Assembly (NCBI RefSeq): GCF_001522545.3
Contig: NC_031799.1
Span: 43,799,305 to 43,863,304 of the forward strand
Source: Parus major
Lineage: Eukaryota > Chordata > Aves > Passeriformes > Paridae
Length of the DNA: 64,000 nucleotides
Direction: 5' to 3'
Shown here: piece after piece, positions 50,801 to 61,092 of the stretch
Numbering within the stretch: position 1 is the stretch's first letter
Layout: the number at the start of each line of letters is the position of its first letter
The notes under the pieces: model-generated
What the model was told of the DNA's origin: nothing
Database searches by the model: none
The model's input: the letters and a program-made list of their open reading frames with translations, nothing else
Position numbers and translations under genes: made by a program

Positions 50801-53800
50801 GCATCACCAAATGGTACAATGGAGCTGGCATCAGAGTCAAAATTTACAGGGTTTCACTGTACCAGATACAAGAAGTCTGAGGTTGCAGTGGCTGAGTAAG
50901 GTTACAGGAGTAAGGCAATCCAATCAGCCATGCCAGGACATATTTTTGATTCCTTAGGAGTGACAAACTGGAGGCGTGGCTAGGATCCTACCTAGAATAT
51001 GACATTCACTCCAAAAAACCTCACCACTTGGAAGTACAGCCTGATAAATCCATTTAGCTGTTTATTTATGCAATGCCAGGTGAGGAAAATGCCTGCTAAA
51101 TTTGGTTAGGAGATACTGAAGTTTATCAACACTATCTTACTGCAAAACACAGAGTTCACATTCTACCTAAAACACATGTGCAAAATCAGCATAGCATAGC
51201 TGAGTGCAAAAATACCTCCCTCATCAATCCTTGCAAAAAGTCAGTATGTTGGGCACAAATAAAAAAATCTCTATACAGTAAGTAAAACTGAAATACTGTT
51301 TTACTTTATAGGAAAAAGGAAAGCAAGCCACATTCAGCATAGTCTTTCTCCAAGCCACTAACAAGAAGAAAATCTGTTAAGTGTATAGTCTCATATACTA
51401 GAGGAGACAGGAAAAGCAAAAGCTACTTGCTCATGTCAAAATACCAAAGACTTTAAAACTGCCAAAAAACTTTTAAATTTTCTTGACATCTTACACATAC
51501 CACTTACTATTTGAGATCATAATAAAGCAGTAATAGGAATAGTCATTGTTAATTCTTTCATACATCTATATAAATGTCAGCGCTCCCTACAGAACAAAGA
51601 GCCACAAAACACTTGCAGAAGCATTACTGGTAACACGAGTGACACTTCAACAGGACAAGATTGCCGTTTGATTTCTTCCAAACAGAATGAAAGGCATCTT
51701 GTAGCCATTACATATTTATTTCATTTTGCAATATACAAGGCTGTATATTCTGGACATGTATTTACCTTTGCACTGTGGGTGGAACACACAACCTTTAAAT
51801 CAGAGTACTTCAGTTTTCACAGCACTTAGAAAATGCATGTTATGGTCTGGTTAGGTGTTGCTATCAAGAAAACAGGGAACTTGAATTTTTTTTTTTTTCT
51901 GTAATGTCTGATCAGATATGCTAAAAACTCCACCCTCCACAGAAGTACGTGAACTGGACTGCACATCTGAACACATCCTTTTAGGTCAGAAACTAAGCTT
52001 CAGCTCTAAAAAATGAAAACATTTATCTATTTATCTGTTATCTTTTATTGGCATCAATTAAAATCTGCCAGAAAGATTATTCTGGGCAGATCCTCAGCAC
52101 AGTGCCCTGCAAGTACTCTCATGAACACCTCAACTGTTTTATCTCTGACCTGGAGAACCTCTTTTCTTTAAGCTCAGTTGTAAGGTTTTTTTCTGTAGTG
52201 AACTGGACAGGATATAGCATTGGCTTAGTAATTGCCACTACAGTTTTGATGGAAACAGTCTTTCTTGCCTCAGGGGAAAAAAAGTATTCCAAAAATACAT
52301 TCTCTGAACTATCTAATGTACTAACAGAATTCTGTTCCATAGGTTGGGGCTTTTGCTTATATTTTTTTTTATTACTCAATGTAAGACAAATAGGGAACAC
52401 ACACTGGTAGCTCCCCTACATATGTGTTTATTGTTTATTCCCTGGAGTCACACTCTGAGCTCCCTCTTTTTCTTAATACACACTGCTTACAAAGATACAC
52501 AAGCAAGTGAAATAACGAAGCTGACCCCTCTGAATATAAAGAAGCTGTTGCTGTGAAAGAGAAGGTTTAATGTTCAGCTCTTGCATTCATCCACACACAA
52601 AGATTAAGAATGGATGTATGCAGAAAATTAAAGTAGTAAAGCAGTGAAGAAGAAAGAATTGGACTCCTCTTAATTACTAAAAGAAGACATAAAAAATTAC
52701 TTACTAGAACCAGACAGTAACTGAGAATATATCTGTAAGAGTGCAGTATATTTTTAGGTTTTTATATTCAATATTAATTCTGGGAAATACCAGAATTTCT
52801 CCAAGTTTGTAAATTCTCTAAGATAAAATGATTGTTCACTTGCCTAAGCAAGAGTAAAACTCATATTCAGTATGAGTCTTGTGCTGATCTTTGACGCTAT
52901 ATAATGATATTATCTATTTTTGAAAACAACTACAGAAAACTTCAGCATCTTATCTTCATGGAAAAAGGAAAGACAGAATCACAAAGAACAGAAAAGCCAA
53001 CAACCAAGAACTAAAAGAAGCTATGAGAGACAAGAAAGTAAAAGCATAAGACAAAGCTTCCAACCAGCATCTGCTCATCTCCTCTCAGCCTGTCATCAAA
53101 ACTTTGGAGGCAAAACAGTAAAACAAATATTAACATCATAAAAGCAATTACTTTTATTCTAGCATGCTGATTGTGCTCAAGTTCTTTTAGAACTGCACCT
53201 AATTAAGAGCAAGAAATAATTAAATTAACTAGACAAAATTAAGAGATAATACTTCCCATTCAACTTCCATCCCTTTCTTGCACAAATAGCCCTTGGCAGT
53301 TCAGTAACAGAAAAAGTTAGCTAGATTAAAATTAAAATAAGAATGGAGCTTTCGGTATTCTCAGACTCTGGGTGATATAAAATGCTGTAACCTCAAATAG
53401 GAACATCGAATTCTCTCAGAGGAATGGTCTTGCTCCACATATAGCATGTGGTAAAGAGTTCTTCAAATTATTAAAATCAATTGCACAAGGTAAGTAAAAG
53501 ATATCCCAGACAAACTATAATTGTCTAGATAACTACAGATAGCCTTTTGTATACAGAGCATTTTGTATCTCAGTGAGAGACAACAGATTGAGTAAATCAC
53601 CTTACTGAACTACAGAAATTATCCACAACTTCCTCTGCATTGGTATCCTTCTGCACATAAGAAACTTGAAATATCTCATCTAATTTTTGCAAGCACAGAC
53701 CGTATCAGTAATACACTGCATAAGTACAGAAAGTTTTTAGAAAACCATTTTTTCCCTAATGTGAGGATTAAAAGACAAAACTATATGTAGAATTCAGTAT

Positions 53801-53809
53801 CTGTTCTCT

Positions 53810-53836
53810 GGGAAGTGGGGGTCTTGGGGGTGTGGG
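53810..53836 (+). other. Potential G-quadruplex sequence
   Basis: Four guanine runs of 3, 5, 5 and 4 bases are separated by loops of 4, 4 and 3 bases, which fits the standard G3+N1-7 pattern. The G-rich strand is opposite to HOOK3, so any HOOK3 transcript would carry the C-rich complement. Confidence 0.7.
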
Positions 53837-55427
53837 GTGGTGGTGTAACTGCAACTGAAAATATTTTTCAGACACGTAACTGAAAGCATTTCTTAGCCTG
53901 GATTAAAACAGATGATGCACTTGAGGATAGAACAACAGTACCTAAAAATGTCATTCACCTGTTCATTACCCTTTAATCTAGGTGTGCCTGTTTTAATTAT
54001 CTACTGCTCATTCTACTCAAGTCGTGAATTGAAACAGACATTCAGATGACTGATAAATGCTAGTATCTTTTCTTTAAAGAGATTTATGGAAAAATAAACA
54101 TCTCCACTTAAAAGGGCATTAAAATCAGGTGAAAGAATAAATTTATAAACCAACTACATGTGCATTAGAGTCCAAACAGCCCCTAAATAAAAACCTAAAT
54201 TTAAAGCCAGCCTCTAAATTTGAAACTGAATCACAATAAGACGCATGAATATGAAACTTCCAGCCAATACTCAGGTTCTCTGTGTCCATCAATTCTTTGA
54301 CAAAAATGACAGGGAATGCATAGAACTAGTCAGGGAAAAAGCACAATTTTGTAGGAACAGAACCTAAATAAGAGAAGCCTCCATCCACTGATCAGCAAGG
54401 TGTTACAACTATTAATCAGCTATATACTAAAAAGGCAGTACAACAAATCACAGCCTGTTTCCAACAAAGTCAGCAATAAACTCACCTGAAGGCACTGATA
54501 CCATTAGTAAGGCAACTGATACAATTATACCCTGAATCAATATAGTAAAAGCAAGTCTTGTAGTAGGGATGACCACTGGAATATATTAACAATATTAACT
54601 GGGGCCTTGATCCATTACATATTGTTCATCCACAATCATAAAATTTTAGAACAAATGTCCTTTTTAAACGGATGATAGAGTAGCAGGTTAGCACATGCTA
54701 AACACTTCTCCAACTTTTTAGAATATGTATTTAAGCATACACTTGACAAAGAAGAGTGGAATAAACCATTTGAAAATATTAATTTCTACCAGCAAAAGAG
54801 GTAAAACCAGTTGATAAAGAAAAACCTGGAAAAATATCATCCTGCTTCCCTAAATGCCGAGAATAAGAGCAAACTTTGCACTTAGGAGATTAAAAAAAAA
54901 CCCCAATCTTTCTTTTTGCATTGGTGAATTTTTTAGTATGAAATATATTTCACATTAATATTATAATCCAACTTTGCATTTCTGTAATGAGATTTCAGCA
55001 TTTTTCTGAATCAACAGGAGATGAAAAGCTAATTCCCTTTGAACAGAAACAGTCTTATAAAGCATAAAGCCTTACAGGCACAAAAGTACCAAATGTGATA
55101 GGAAATCTCCACTGTCACATGATCCACATGAGGTTTTTCGTAACAGACCAGGCTTCATATAAATAAGACTGTTATTATACAGCACTCCCCTAGATGTTTT
55201 CCAAGTTTTGGCACATTCAGAAAATGCAGAGAGAAATGAACTCCAAAAAATATAAGCAAAGGGCATTACAGAGCAATAAGAAGGCATAATAAAACCTTTT
55301 CCTGAACTGTAAAATAATAGCAGTAACAAGGGAGAAAGGATGCTGGTTTATTTTCCTTGAATGTTGTCACTTGCAATAGAAGTGGCCTGGATCACAGGGC
55401 AGTTTTCTTTCTAAGGCCAAGGCTTCT

Positions 55428-55568
55428 CTACCTTGCTGTTGCTGGCTGGACATGACCAGGGTAAGATCTCCTTGTGCTCGTGGCTTGCCTTTGTCTAGCC
55501 AGGAAGGACTGTCCTGAGCCTGTACTAGCCAGTCTGTCTTCTGCTGCTTTTTTATGCAGAGTCATCCC
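55428..55568 (-). CDS. HOOK3: HOOK3 terminal coding exon
   Basis: HOOK3 is a coiled-coil adaptor that activates dynein-dynactin transport and joins the FTS-HOOK-FHIP complex; the C-terminal region carries cargo and FTS binding (family knowledge). This 141-nt exon encodes the last 46 residues, from G-M-T-L-H-K-K-A-A-E-D-R to H-V-Q-P-A-T-A-R, then TAG. It is the polar, Ser/Arg-rich tail that follows the last coiled coil. The acceptor on the - strand reads ccatag|GGG in phase 0. The sequence agrees with my memory of human HOOK3 apart from Thr for Ser before Arg-Arg-Ser-Tyr. It identifies HOOK3 rather than HOOK1 or HOOK2, whose tails differ. Confidence 0.96.
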   Translation of the reverse strand, partial: GMTLHKKAAEDRLASTGSGQSFLARQRQATSTRRSYPGHVQPATAR

Positions 55569-57052
55569 CTATGGACAGAGAGAATTTCTCAGTCAATACC
55601 AACATAAAACACTGAACAATTTTATTCATTTACATTTTATTCATTGTTTCTGTCTTCACACTGACGAAAGTATTTTGAATTCCATGCGCAAAGCATCATA
55701 TTTTCAAGGACAAAGGTAAGTAAGATATTCTTCCTAGTACTTTGTGTGGAACTCTTCCCTTTTCCTGCAGTCATTCTCCAGTTTTAGAGTAACCACCTAA
55801 GAACTCAATATTATGCTTCTCATGGCAGTTGGACAATTCCTTTCTGAAGAGTTCTTCCACCCCCCCCCTCCCAGTTCCTAGCTCCTTTCAGTATGTTTCT
55901 TCTGAAAAAAGTTTAGGTATTGTCATCCTCTGTGGAAACACCAGCTCATATGTCAGAAGCACATCTTGGGAGACAGGACGTTCTCATCAGGCTAAAACTC
56001 AACAAGGAAATGAAGAGAGCTGTGGTGGCTTGTGCAGTTGTATATAAAAGTGGAGGCTAATTAAAGAATGATACAGACACTGCTATCAGTGGTCATCTTA
56101 GTGTTCATGATAGGTCATTTAACTGTGGGGATCTTACCTCAGGTTTGTCTTCTACTTTTTAGTGGGACTAATGTTATAAAATTGGCAAAGGACACTGGTC
56201 ACTTGAAAATACCTTCAATATGCAAACAATTCAAACACTGCTTGAATTTAGACTTGCTATTCAGGAACACAAGAAGGATGTAGAAGAGCAAGAAGAAAAC
56301 TCTTCCAAAGAAATATAGAGAGGAGGAATTTGAATTCTATGATGGAGCAAAATGAAACATTAAAGTTACAGATGTCAAGAGCAGGTGTCAAATAACAGAT
56401 GAAGAGCAGTCTCAATCCAACTGGTCTGCCAAAGGGAAGTCTTGAACACATCTGATGTGAGTGACAACTCTCCTGGTACACAGGCCCAGCAAATGCTGTA
56501 CGGCTGCACAGACTCCATCTTCTATCCAAACTTACACTTTGAACAATTTAAGTGAGGGTCTTGCTGATGCCCTCACTCTTTCTATGGGGCTAAATTTGCA
56601 CCCAAGTTAAAGGGATCACTTCTCAGAGCACTTCACCTGAATTGCAAGTAAGATGAACTGCTTTGATTGTGTCCCTTCATTACAAACAACTGGAAGACTG
56701 GAGAGTGGTGAATCAAAGCAAATTTGAGCACTATAATTTGTGTAAGTGAAGGGCTGGGATTACAAAATAGTAATCTGGGCCATTTCTGATTTTTAAACTT
56801 GAAAATTACAAACTTCTTTTTTTATTTTTCACAAGGTTATGATAGGAACATACTTTAACACAGAGATAACTTAAGATTACTAGAAAGTATTTGCTTCTGT
56901 ATTCGTGTACTGGAAAATGCTTTTCAAACAAAAAAAGCATGTAAATTCATGGAAATGAATGAATGATGTTATAAACCTACTATAAACAAACAATATTAAT
57001 AGTTTCTTTCTTTTCATTTTCTTCTCAATTAAAAGGTTTGTGAGATTCTTAC
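55569..57052 (-). other. HOOK3: HOOK3 last intron
   Basis: This is a GT-AG intron of about 1.5 kb on the - strand (gtaaga ... ccatag). It contains a C-run at about 55.86 kb and no element I recognise. Confidence 0.92.
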
Positions 57053-57124
57053 CATGTTGTACCAGGCACTAACGATAAATTTCTCCTCCATTTCTCTTTG
57101 ACTTTTTGTTTTCTCATATTCTTT
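57053..57124 (-). CDS. HOOK3: HOOK3 penultimate coding exon
   Basis: This 72-nt exon encodes 24 residues, K-E-Y-E-K-T-K-S-Q-R-E-M-E-E-K-F-I-V-S-A-W-Y-N-M. It is the end of the final coiled coil followed by the S-A-W-Y-N motif conserved in HOOK proteins. Both junctions are phase 0: the acceptor is tttatag|AAA and the donor ATG|gtaaga on the - strand. Phe replaces the Tyr I recall in human at K-F-I-V. Confidence 0.96.
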
Positions 57125-57227
57125 CTATAAAACAAAAATCCATATATTTAAAGCCAAAGTATAATAGAAATATTAGTCTCTAACTAAAAACCAATGAGTT
57201 TTTACCACAAAATGTAAGGATTACTAC
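57125..57227 (-). other. HOOK3: HOOK3 short intron
   Basis: This 103-nt GT-AG intron on the - strand (gtagta ... tttatag) is close to the lower size range of vertebrate introns and holds only AT-rich sequence. Confidence 0.93.
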
Positions 57228-57332
57228 CTCCAGGGAATGAAACTTTCTGTCCCGCTCCTGCAACTGGTTTTTCAGTGCCTGAATCTCAGGAGCAGCACCC
57301 TGGTTCTGTTTAGGATCTAATGTGCGGATGAC
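57228..57332 (-). CDS. HOOK3: HOOK3 coding exon (V-I-R-T-L-D-P-K-Q-N segment)
   Basis: This 105-nt exon encodes 35 residues, starting V-I-R-T-L-D-P-K-Q-N-Q-G-A-A-P-E-I and ending R-K-F-H-S-L-E. The V-I-R-T-L-D-P-K segment is a conserved HOOK-family break between coiled-coil stretches. The acceptor is cttacag|GTC and the donor GAG|gtagta on the - strand, both phase 0. Lys replaces the Leu I recall in human at D-R-K-F. Confidence 0.96.
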
Positions 57333-58758
57333 CTGTAAGAGAAAACCAGTTTGTTTTTTATTAAGTCCTGCAAAAGCAATTGTGTTAAGGAATAAAAACC
57401 TTTCAAGTCAGGTTAAGAAATTTTTTAAAAAAGTAACTTAAAATATGTGTACCTCTCTCATCAACTGTGACATATTAAAGCATCTGAACCGGGGTCACCT
57501 TTACAGGACTGACAAGAAAAAGTGAAATCTAAAAGGTTCAGTATCCCAGACTGACATTTGCAGTTCCTAACCCAGGCTACATTACCTTGGGGCCATGGTG
57601 ACAGAAACAACTTCTATAAGTTTCTCTTTATGGTTTTGATTTTCCTGCCTGTCAGTTTCTCCTGCTTGAGGAAGGACTGCTTCTGTCCTTATGGATATTT
57701 GCCAGGATTCACCTACCTGGGGTACCAGGTGCTGTAACTTCTAGGTCGCTCTATTAAGCCAAAAAGCACTCTGTGGGACATACGTAATTGTTATGCTACT
57801 AAAAAGATGAAGGGACACCAGGTACATTCATATGTGTCACCCAAGAGTGCTAGTAAACAGAGCTAAACCAAGAATAAATTCAGAAAAATGCCTGAATTAT
57901 TAAGCCTTTAATAGAAAATAGCTTGAAACTCTTAAACAACCTCTGGCTACAGAGAAATAGACTTCTCATCTCTTATCTTTCTACCTATTTCAGAGCTGAA
58001 ATAAAACAATGCTTTAAATTTTAGTGAGACATTTTTACTCTGTGGTAAACATGATGCTATGAGGAGTGGTTGAGGGAGCTCGGAGTGTTCAGCCTGGAGA
58101 AAAGATGGCTCTGGGAGCCCTTATCACTGTCTACTTAAAAGGAGGTTGTAGCCAGGTGGGGGTTGTGGCCTCTTCTCCCAGGCAACCAGTGACAGGATGA
58201 GACAACAAGGCCTCAAGCTGCGCCAGGGAAGGTTTAGGTTGGATTGTTAAGCATAGGAATGGGCTGCCTAGGGAAGTTGTGTGGTCACCATCCCTGGAGG
58301 CGTTCAAGGAACTGGATGTGGCAAGAAACTCAAAAGACCAATGTATAGTAAGAGAAGAAATGGGACTATGATTAAGACCACCATATTACCATTTCAAAGC
58401 TAGTAGTATAACCATACTACTAGTTATGTTGTCAACACTTAAATATTAGTCACCTTCTTGACAAGCACATATTAAGCAAAAAGGCAAAAGAGAATGCCAA
58501 ACATCATCAGAGAAATCTAACAACTATTGAAGGTGATTCAGTCAAAAAGATCACTTTACTGCAAAAAGGCATCAATAAAAGAGTATCAAAACTGGGGTAA
58601 TCTGCACAATTAATCCATATTAAATGCTGAAACAATGAAGCTTCCTTCTCTTTAACTTAGTGTGTATAGATACCTCCTTCGTTTTTATTCCCACAGAGTG
58701 GACACGTAATACAGTCTATGTCAGACAGGGATAATTAATGTGGAACACATCTACTTAC
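57333..58758 (-). other. HOOK3: HOOK3 intron with CR1 fragment
   Basis: This is a GT-AG intron of about 1.4 kb on the - strand (gtaagt ... cttacag). A ~270-bp CR1 fragment lies within it at about 58.06-58.32 kb, antisense to HOOK3. Confidence 0.92.
58056..58323 (+). mobile_element. CR1 LINE fragment
   Basis: The sequence gaggagtggttgagggagct, then gttcagcctggagaaaag, and later caccatccctggaggcgttc is the C-terminal ORF2/3' region of a CR1 element. It is truncated at both ends and lacks the CR1 3' terminus. It sits in a HOOK3 intron, antisense to the gene. Confidence 0.9.
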
Positions 58759-58859
58759 ACTTTTGGCCTTTTCCAAGTACTTTTTGTATCGTTCTTCCAT
58801 TTGCTTCATTTCCTCCTCCTTTTTCCGTAGTGCTTCTTGTAATTCCTCAATTTTAAGTG
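58759..58859 (-). CDS. HOOK3: HOOK3 coding exon (L-K-I-E-E-L-Q-E-A-L segment)
   Basis: This 101-nt exon completes a split Ser codon and encodes L-K-I-E-E-L-Q-E-A-L ... Y-L-E-K-A-K-S, a strongly charged coiled coil. The donor on the - strand is AGT|gtaagt. The acceptor ...gacataaag|CA has a poor pyrimidine tract but is fixed by phase and by the conserved protein. The sequence matches human HOOK3 as I recall it. Confidence 0.95.
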
Positions 58860-60179
58860 CTTTATGTCAGGAGATGCAAACATTGGAAAACAACTTCATT
58901 ACATTATGCATATTTTCATGTTTTACAACAGGCACTTAAGACACAGCTAAAATATATTTCAGTTAAGAAAATCTGACATAAGAAATCTAATGTGGTACAT
59001 ATCACAGATCTAACTAGTGTACAGCTCAAACATCAAAAATATGTACTCCTATAAAATCTCATAAAATGGATTTTTTGGGACATAGTTTTGCTTTTTAGAA
59101 TTATGACAAATAAAGAGAAATGGAATTATAAAGTAATCATGTCACTGAACACATTTAGAGAATGGGTCTACTAATGACTTACAGCTACTATAATATCTTG
59201 GCATGTCATACAGGCAAATATGATTTTTCTTATTTTATGTAAGAGGAATAATTCCTAAGAGGCACAACTCCTGCTTAAATCTACTAAACTGTAACATGAA
59301 CATACTAATTTAATTTCCCCCCTCACACTTTCTTAAGCAGCAATTGAGATCAGTAGGAAAATTTAACTGCACACATTTTTCTTGTGTTGGTGTAAGAATG
59401 TCATGCCACTATTACTTTTGCATCTTCTATAAAACTTCTCAGATGTCTCTCTCTTCTCAGAAAACAAAATCATATTTTTTCCTCCATCTCATTATGAACA
59501 AAATAATTTTACCACAAACTAGAGCAGCTGCCATGGGTTACAATCTTCTGCCTTGTTCCATAATAACTAGTCTTTTGAAAAATCCAGACTACCTCCCTTA
59601 TTACTTCTCTGGAAAAAACATAGCTAAAAACCAACTAGATGCCGGGTTCTGCATACCCTCTGAGCAAATATGATATCTATCTTACATTCCTCTTTTACCG
59701 GTAATGGAAAGTTTTCTCAAATTACAACACGTTCTTGAAAACACATTGAAGGAATATACATTGGAAGTAAAAATGAGTCAGTGACAACAGCAAGGATCTT
59801 CTAAATTAGGGTCTTATGAGACATGACAGTTCTGGAGAGCTGAAGTTCAACACCAGGTATGGCAGTGAGCTGGTATTTCTATGGCAAACGTCATTGTGGT
59901 TTGGGACTAGATGATCTTTAAGGCTCATTCTAACATCTTAGCATTTTATGATTCTATGATTTCTTACTACAGTGTTCCTAAAATGTGATTCCCATGTATA
60001 TAAAGTGTTAAAAGCATCTTTTTGGTCACCCTAGTTTCCAGAGACATGAACAACATACGTGTCACTTCCATTAAAAGGTACATTTTGCTTACCTGACACC
60101 TTCTTTAGGTACTATAATTAAAGATGTTGCACATGAAATAATTTACAAAGGAAATAAATGGACTGCACAGGTAACTCAC
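58860..60179 (-). other. HOOK3: HOOK3 intron
   Basis: This is an intron of about 1.3 kb on the - strand (gtgagt ... ataaag). It carries a short CR1 3' end near 59.9 kb. A + strand open frame of 109 codons (59344-59673) matches nothing I recognise. Confidence 0.9.
59895..59963 (+). mobile_element. CR1 LINE 3' end (short)
   Basis: The stretch tgtggtttgggactagatga, then tctttaaggctcattctaac and ttatgattctatgat matches the avian CR1 3' terminus, including its ATTCTATGAT-type end. Only the last ~70 bp are clear, and the left edge is uncertain. Confidence 0.8.
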
Positions 60180-60262
60180 AACTGTTGTTGCATATTGGTT
60201 CCAAATCTTCAATAATAGCTCGTTTCTTCTGTAGCTCATTGTTAGCTTCATGGAGCTTCTCA
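60180..60262 (-). CDS. HOOK3: HOOK3 coding exon (E-K-L-H-E-A-N-N segment)
   Basis: This 83-nt exon encodes E-K-L-H-E-A-N-N-E-L-Q-K-K-R-A-I-I-E-D-L-E-P-I-C-N-N-S, flanked by split Leu and Ser codons. It continues the coiled coil. The acceptor is ttgtaacag|T and the donor CAGTT|gtgagt on the - strand. Where I recall Arg-Phe (or Arg-Tyr) after E-D-L-E-P in other vertebrates, this sequence has Ile-Cys. The reading frame is intact. Confidence 0.95.
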
Positions 60263-61057
60263 CTGTTACAAACCACAGAAGCATATATTGTTTCCCAGTC
60301 TATTACTGTGCTTGAAATGAGTACTAAGCAGTACAGAAAATCCTCATAGAGAGATTATTTCTAAGGGCATGATTGATTTTTTTTTTCCTGCAGAGCATGA
60401 GGACAAGTGACAATATCACTGGTAGAAATATTTACTAGATAAGATGAAAAAACATTGTCCTGTATGGAGAACTCCAACAGCAAACTCTGTCAGTAACTGT
60501 ACTTAATTTAGTATAAATTCACTGTACAATGAGGGCCTAAAATGAATACTTATTTATAACTGATATTACATTGAGGAAAGAACAGCCAAACCCAAGGGCA
60601 AGAGAAACTTCTTTTTGCAAGACACTCAAAGCAAATATTCTTTAGGGAAGTAAAAGATATGCAAAAATAGCACAACAAAATGATAGCACCTCCTAAAGTA
60701 TTACCTTCTATGCCATAATGTATAGCAAAGAGAAAATAAACTAATTTTGTTTATATTAACATGCTTTCCTCAGAAAAAAATTATTCAGTCCTCTTGAGCA
60801 AAGATTTGCACAATGTTAAGCAAAGCGTTCTACCCAACACAAAATGATGGTTCCCTCATTGCTCTTACTTTCACAATGGTATTCTACGGGAAAAAAACAG
60901 AACCTGAACAGAAGACTCCCAAATATTCCTGTGTTATCTAATCTCTCTTAGTTGTATATTTTACAGATCCATGATTAATGACTGTCTGCCTTCCTCATCA
61001 TATGGAAAAACACATCATTTCCAACTACATACAAAAGAAGCAAACAATAATACTTAC
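60263..61057 (-). other. HOOK3: HOOK3 intron
   Basis: This is a ~0.8 kb GT-AG intron on the - strand (gtaagt ... ttgtaacag), AT-rich with no recognised element. Confidence 0.9.
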
Positions 61058-61092
61058 AGATGTTCTTCAAGTTTCTTTTTCAGAAGAACTGA
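61058..61092 (-). CDS. HOOK3: HOOK3 microexon (S-V-L-L-K-K-K-L-E-E-H)
   Basis: This 35-nt exon, too short for open-frame scans, encodes S-V-L-L-K-K-K-L-E-E-H and the first two bases of a Leu codon completed by the next exon. The acceptor is tctattttag|TCA and the donor CATCT|gtaagt on the - strand. Both the splice sites and the phase join to E-K-L-H-E are exact, and the peptide is part of the HOOK3 coiled coil as I recall it. Confidence 0.9.

Larger units (their letters stand above)
44870..55427 (-). other. HOOK3: Probable HOOK3 3' UTR
   Basis: On the - strand, about 10.5 kb separates the HOOK3 stop codon from a canonical AATAAA (complement of 44892-44897) followed by T- and GT-rich sequence. 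I know of no intervening gene, repeat or intron in this stretch, and mammalian HOOK3 is known to me as having a very long 3' UTR. The continuous extent is inference. Earlier poly(A) sites may be used, and a GC-rich block at about 45.9-46.35 kb sits oddly in the otherwise AT-rich sequence. Open frames here, including a 180-codon + strand frame at 45742-46284, match nothing I recognise. Confidence 0.5.
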
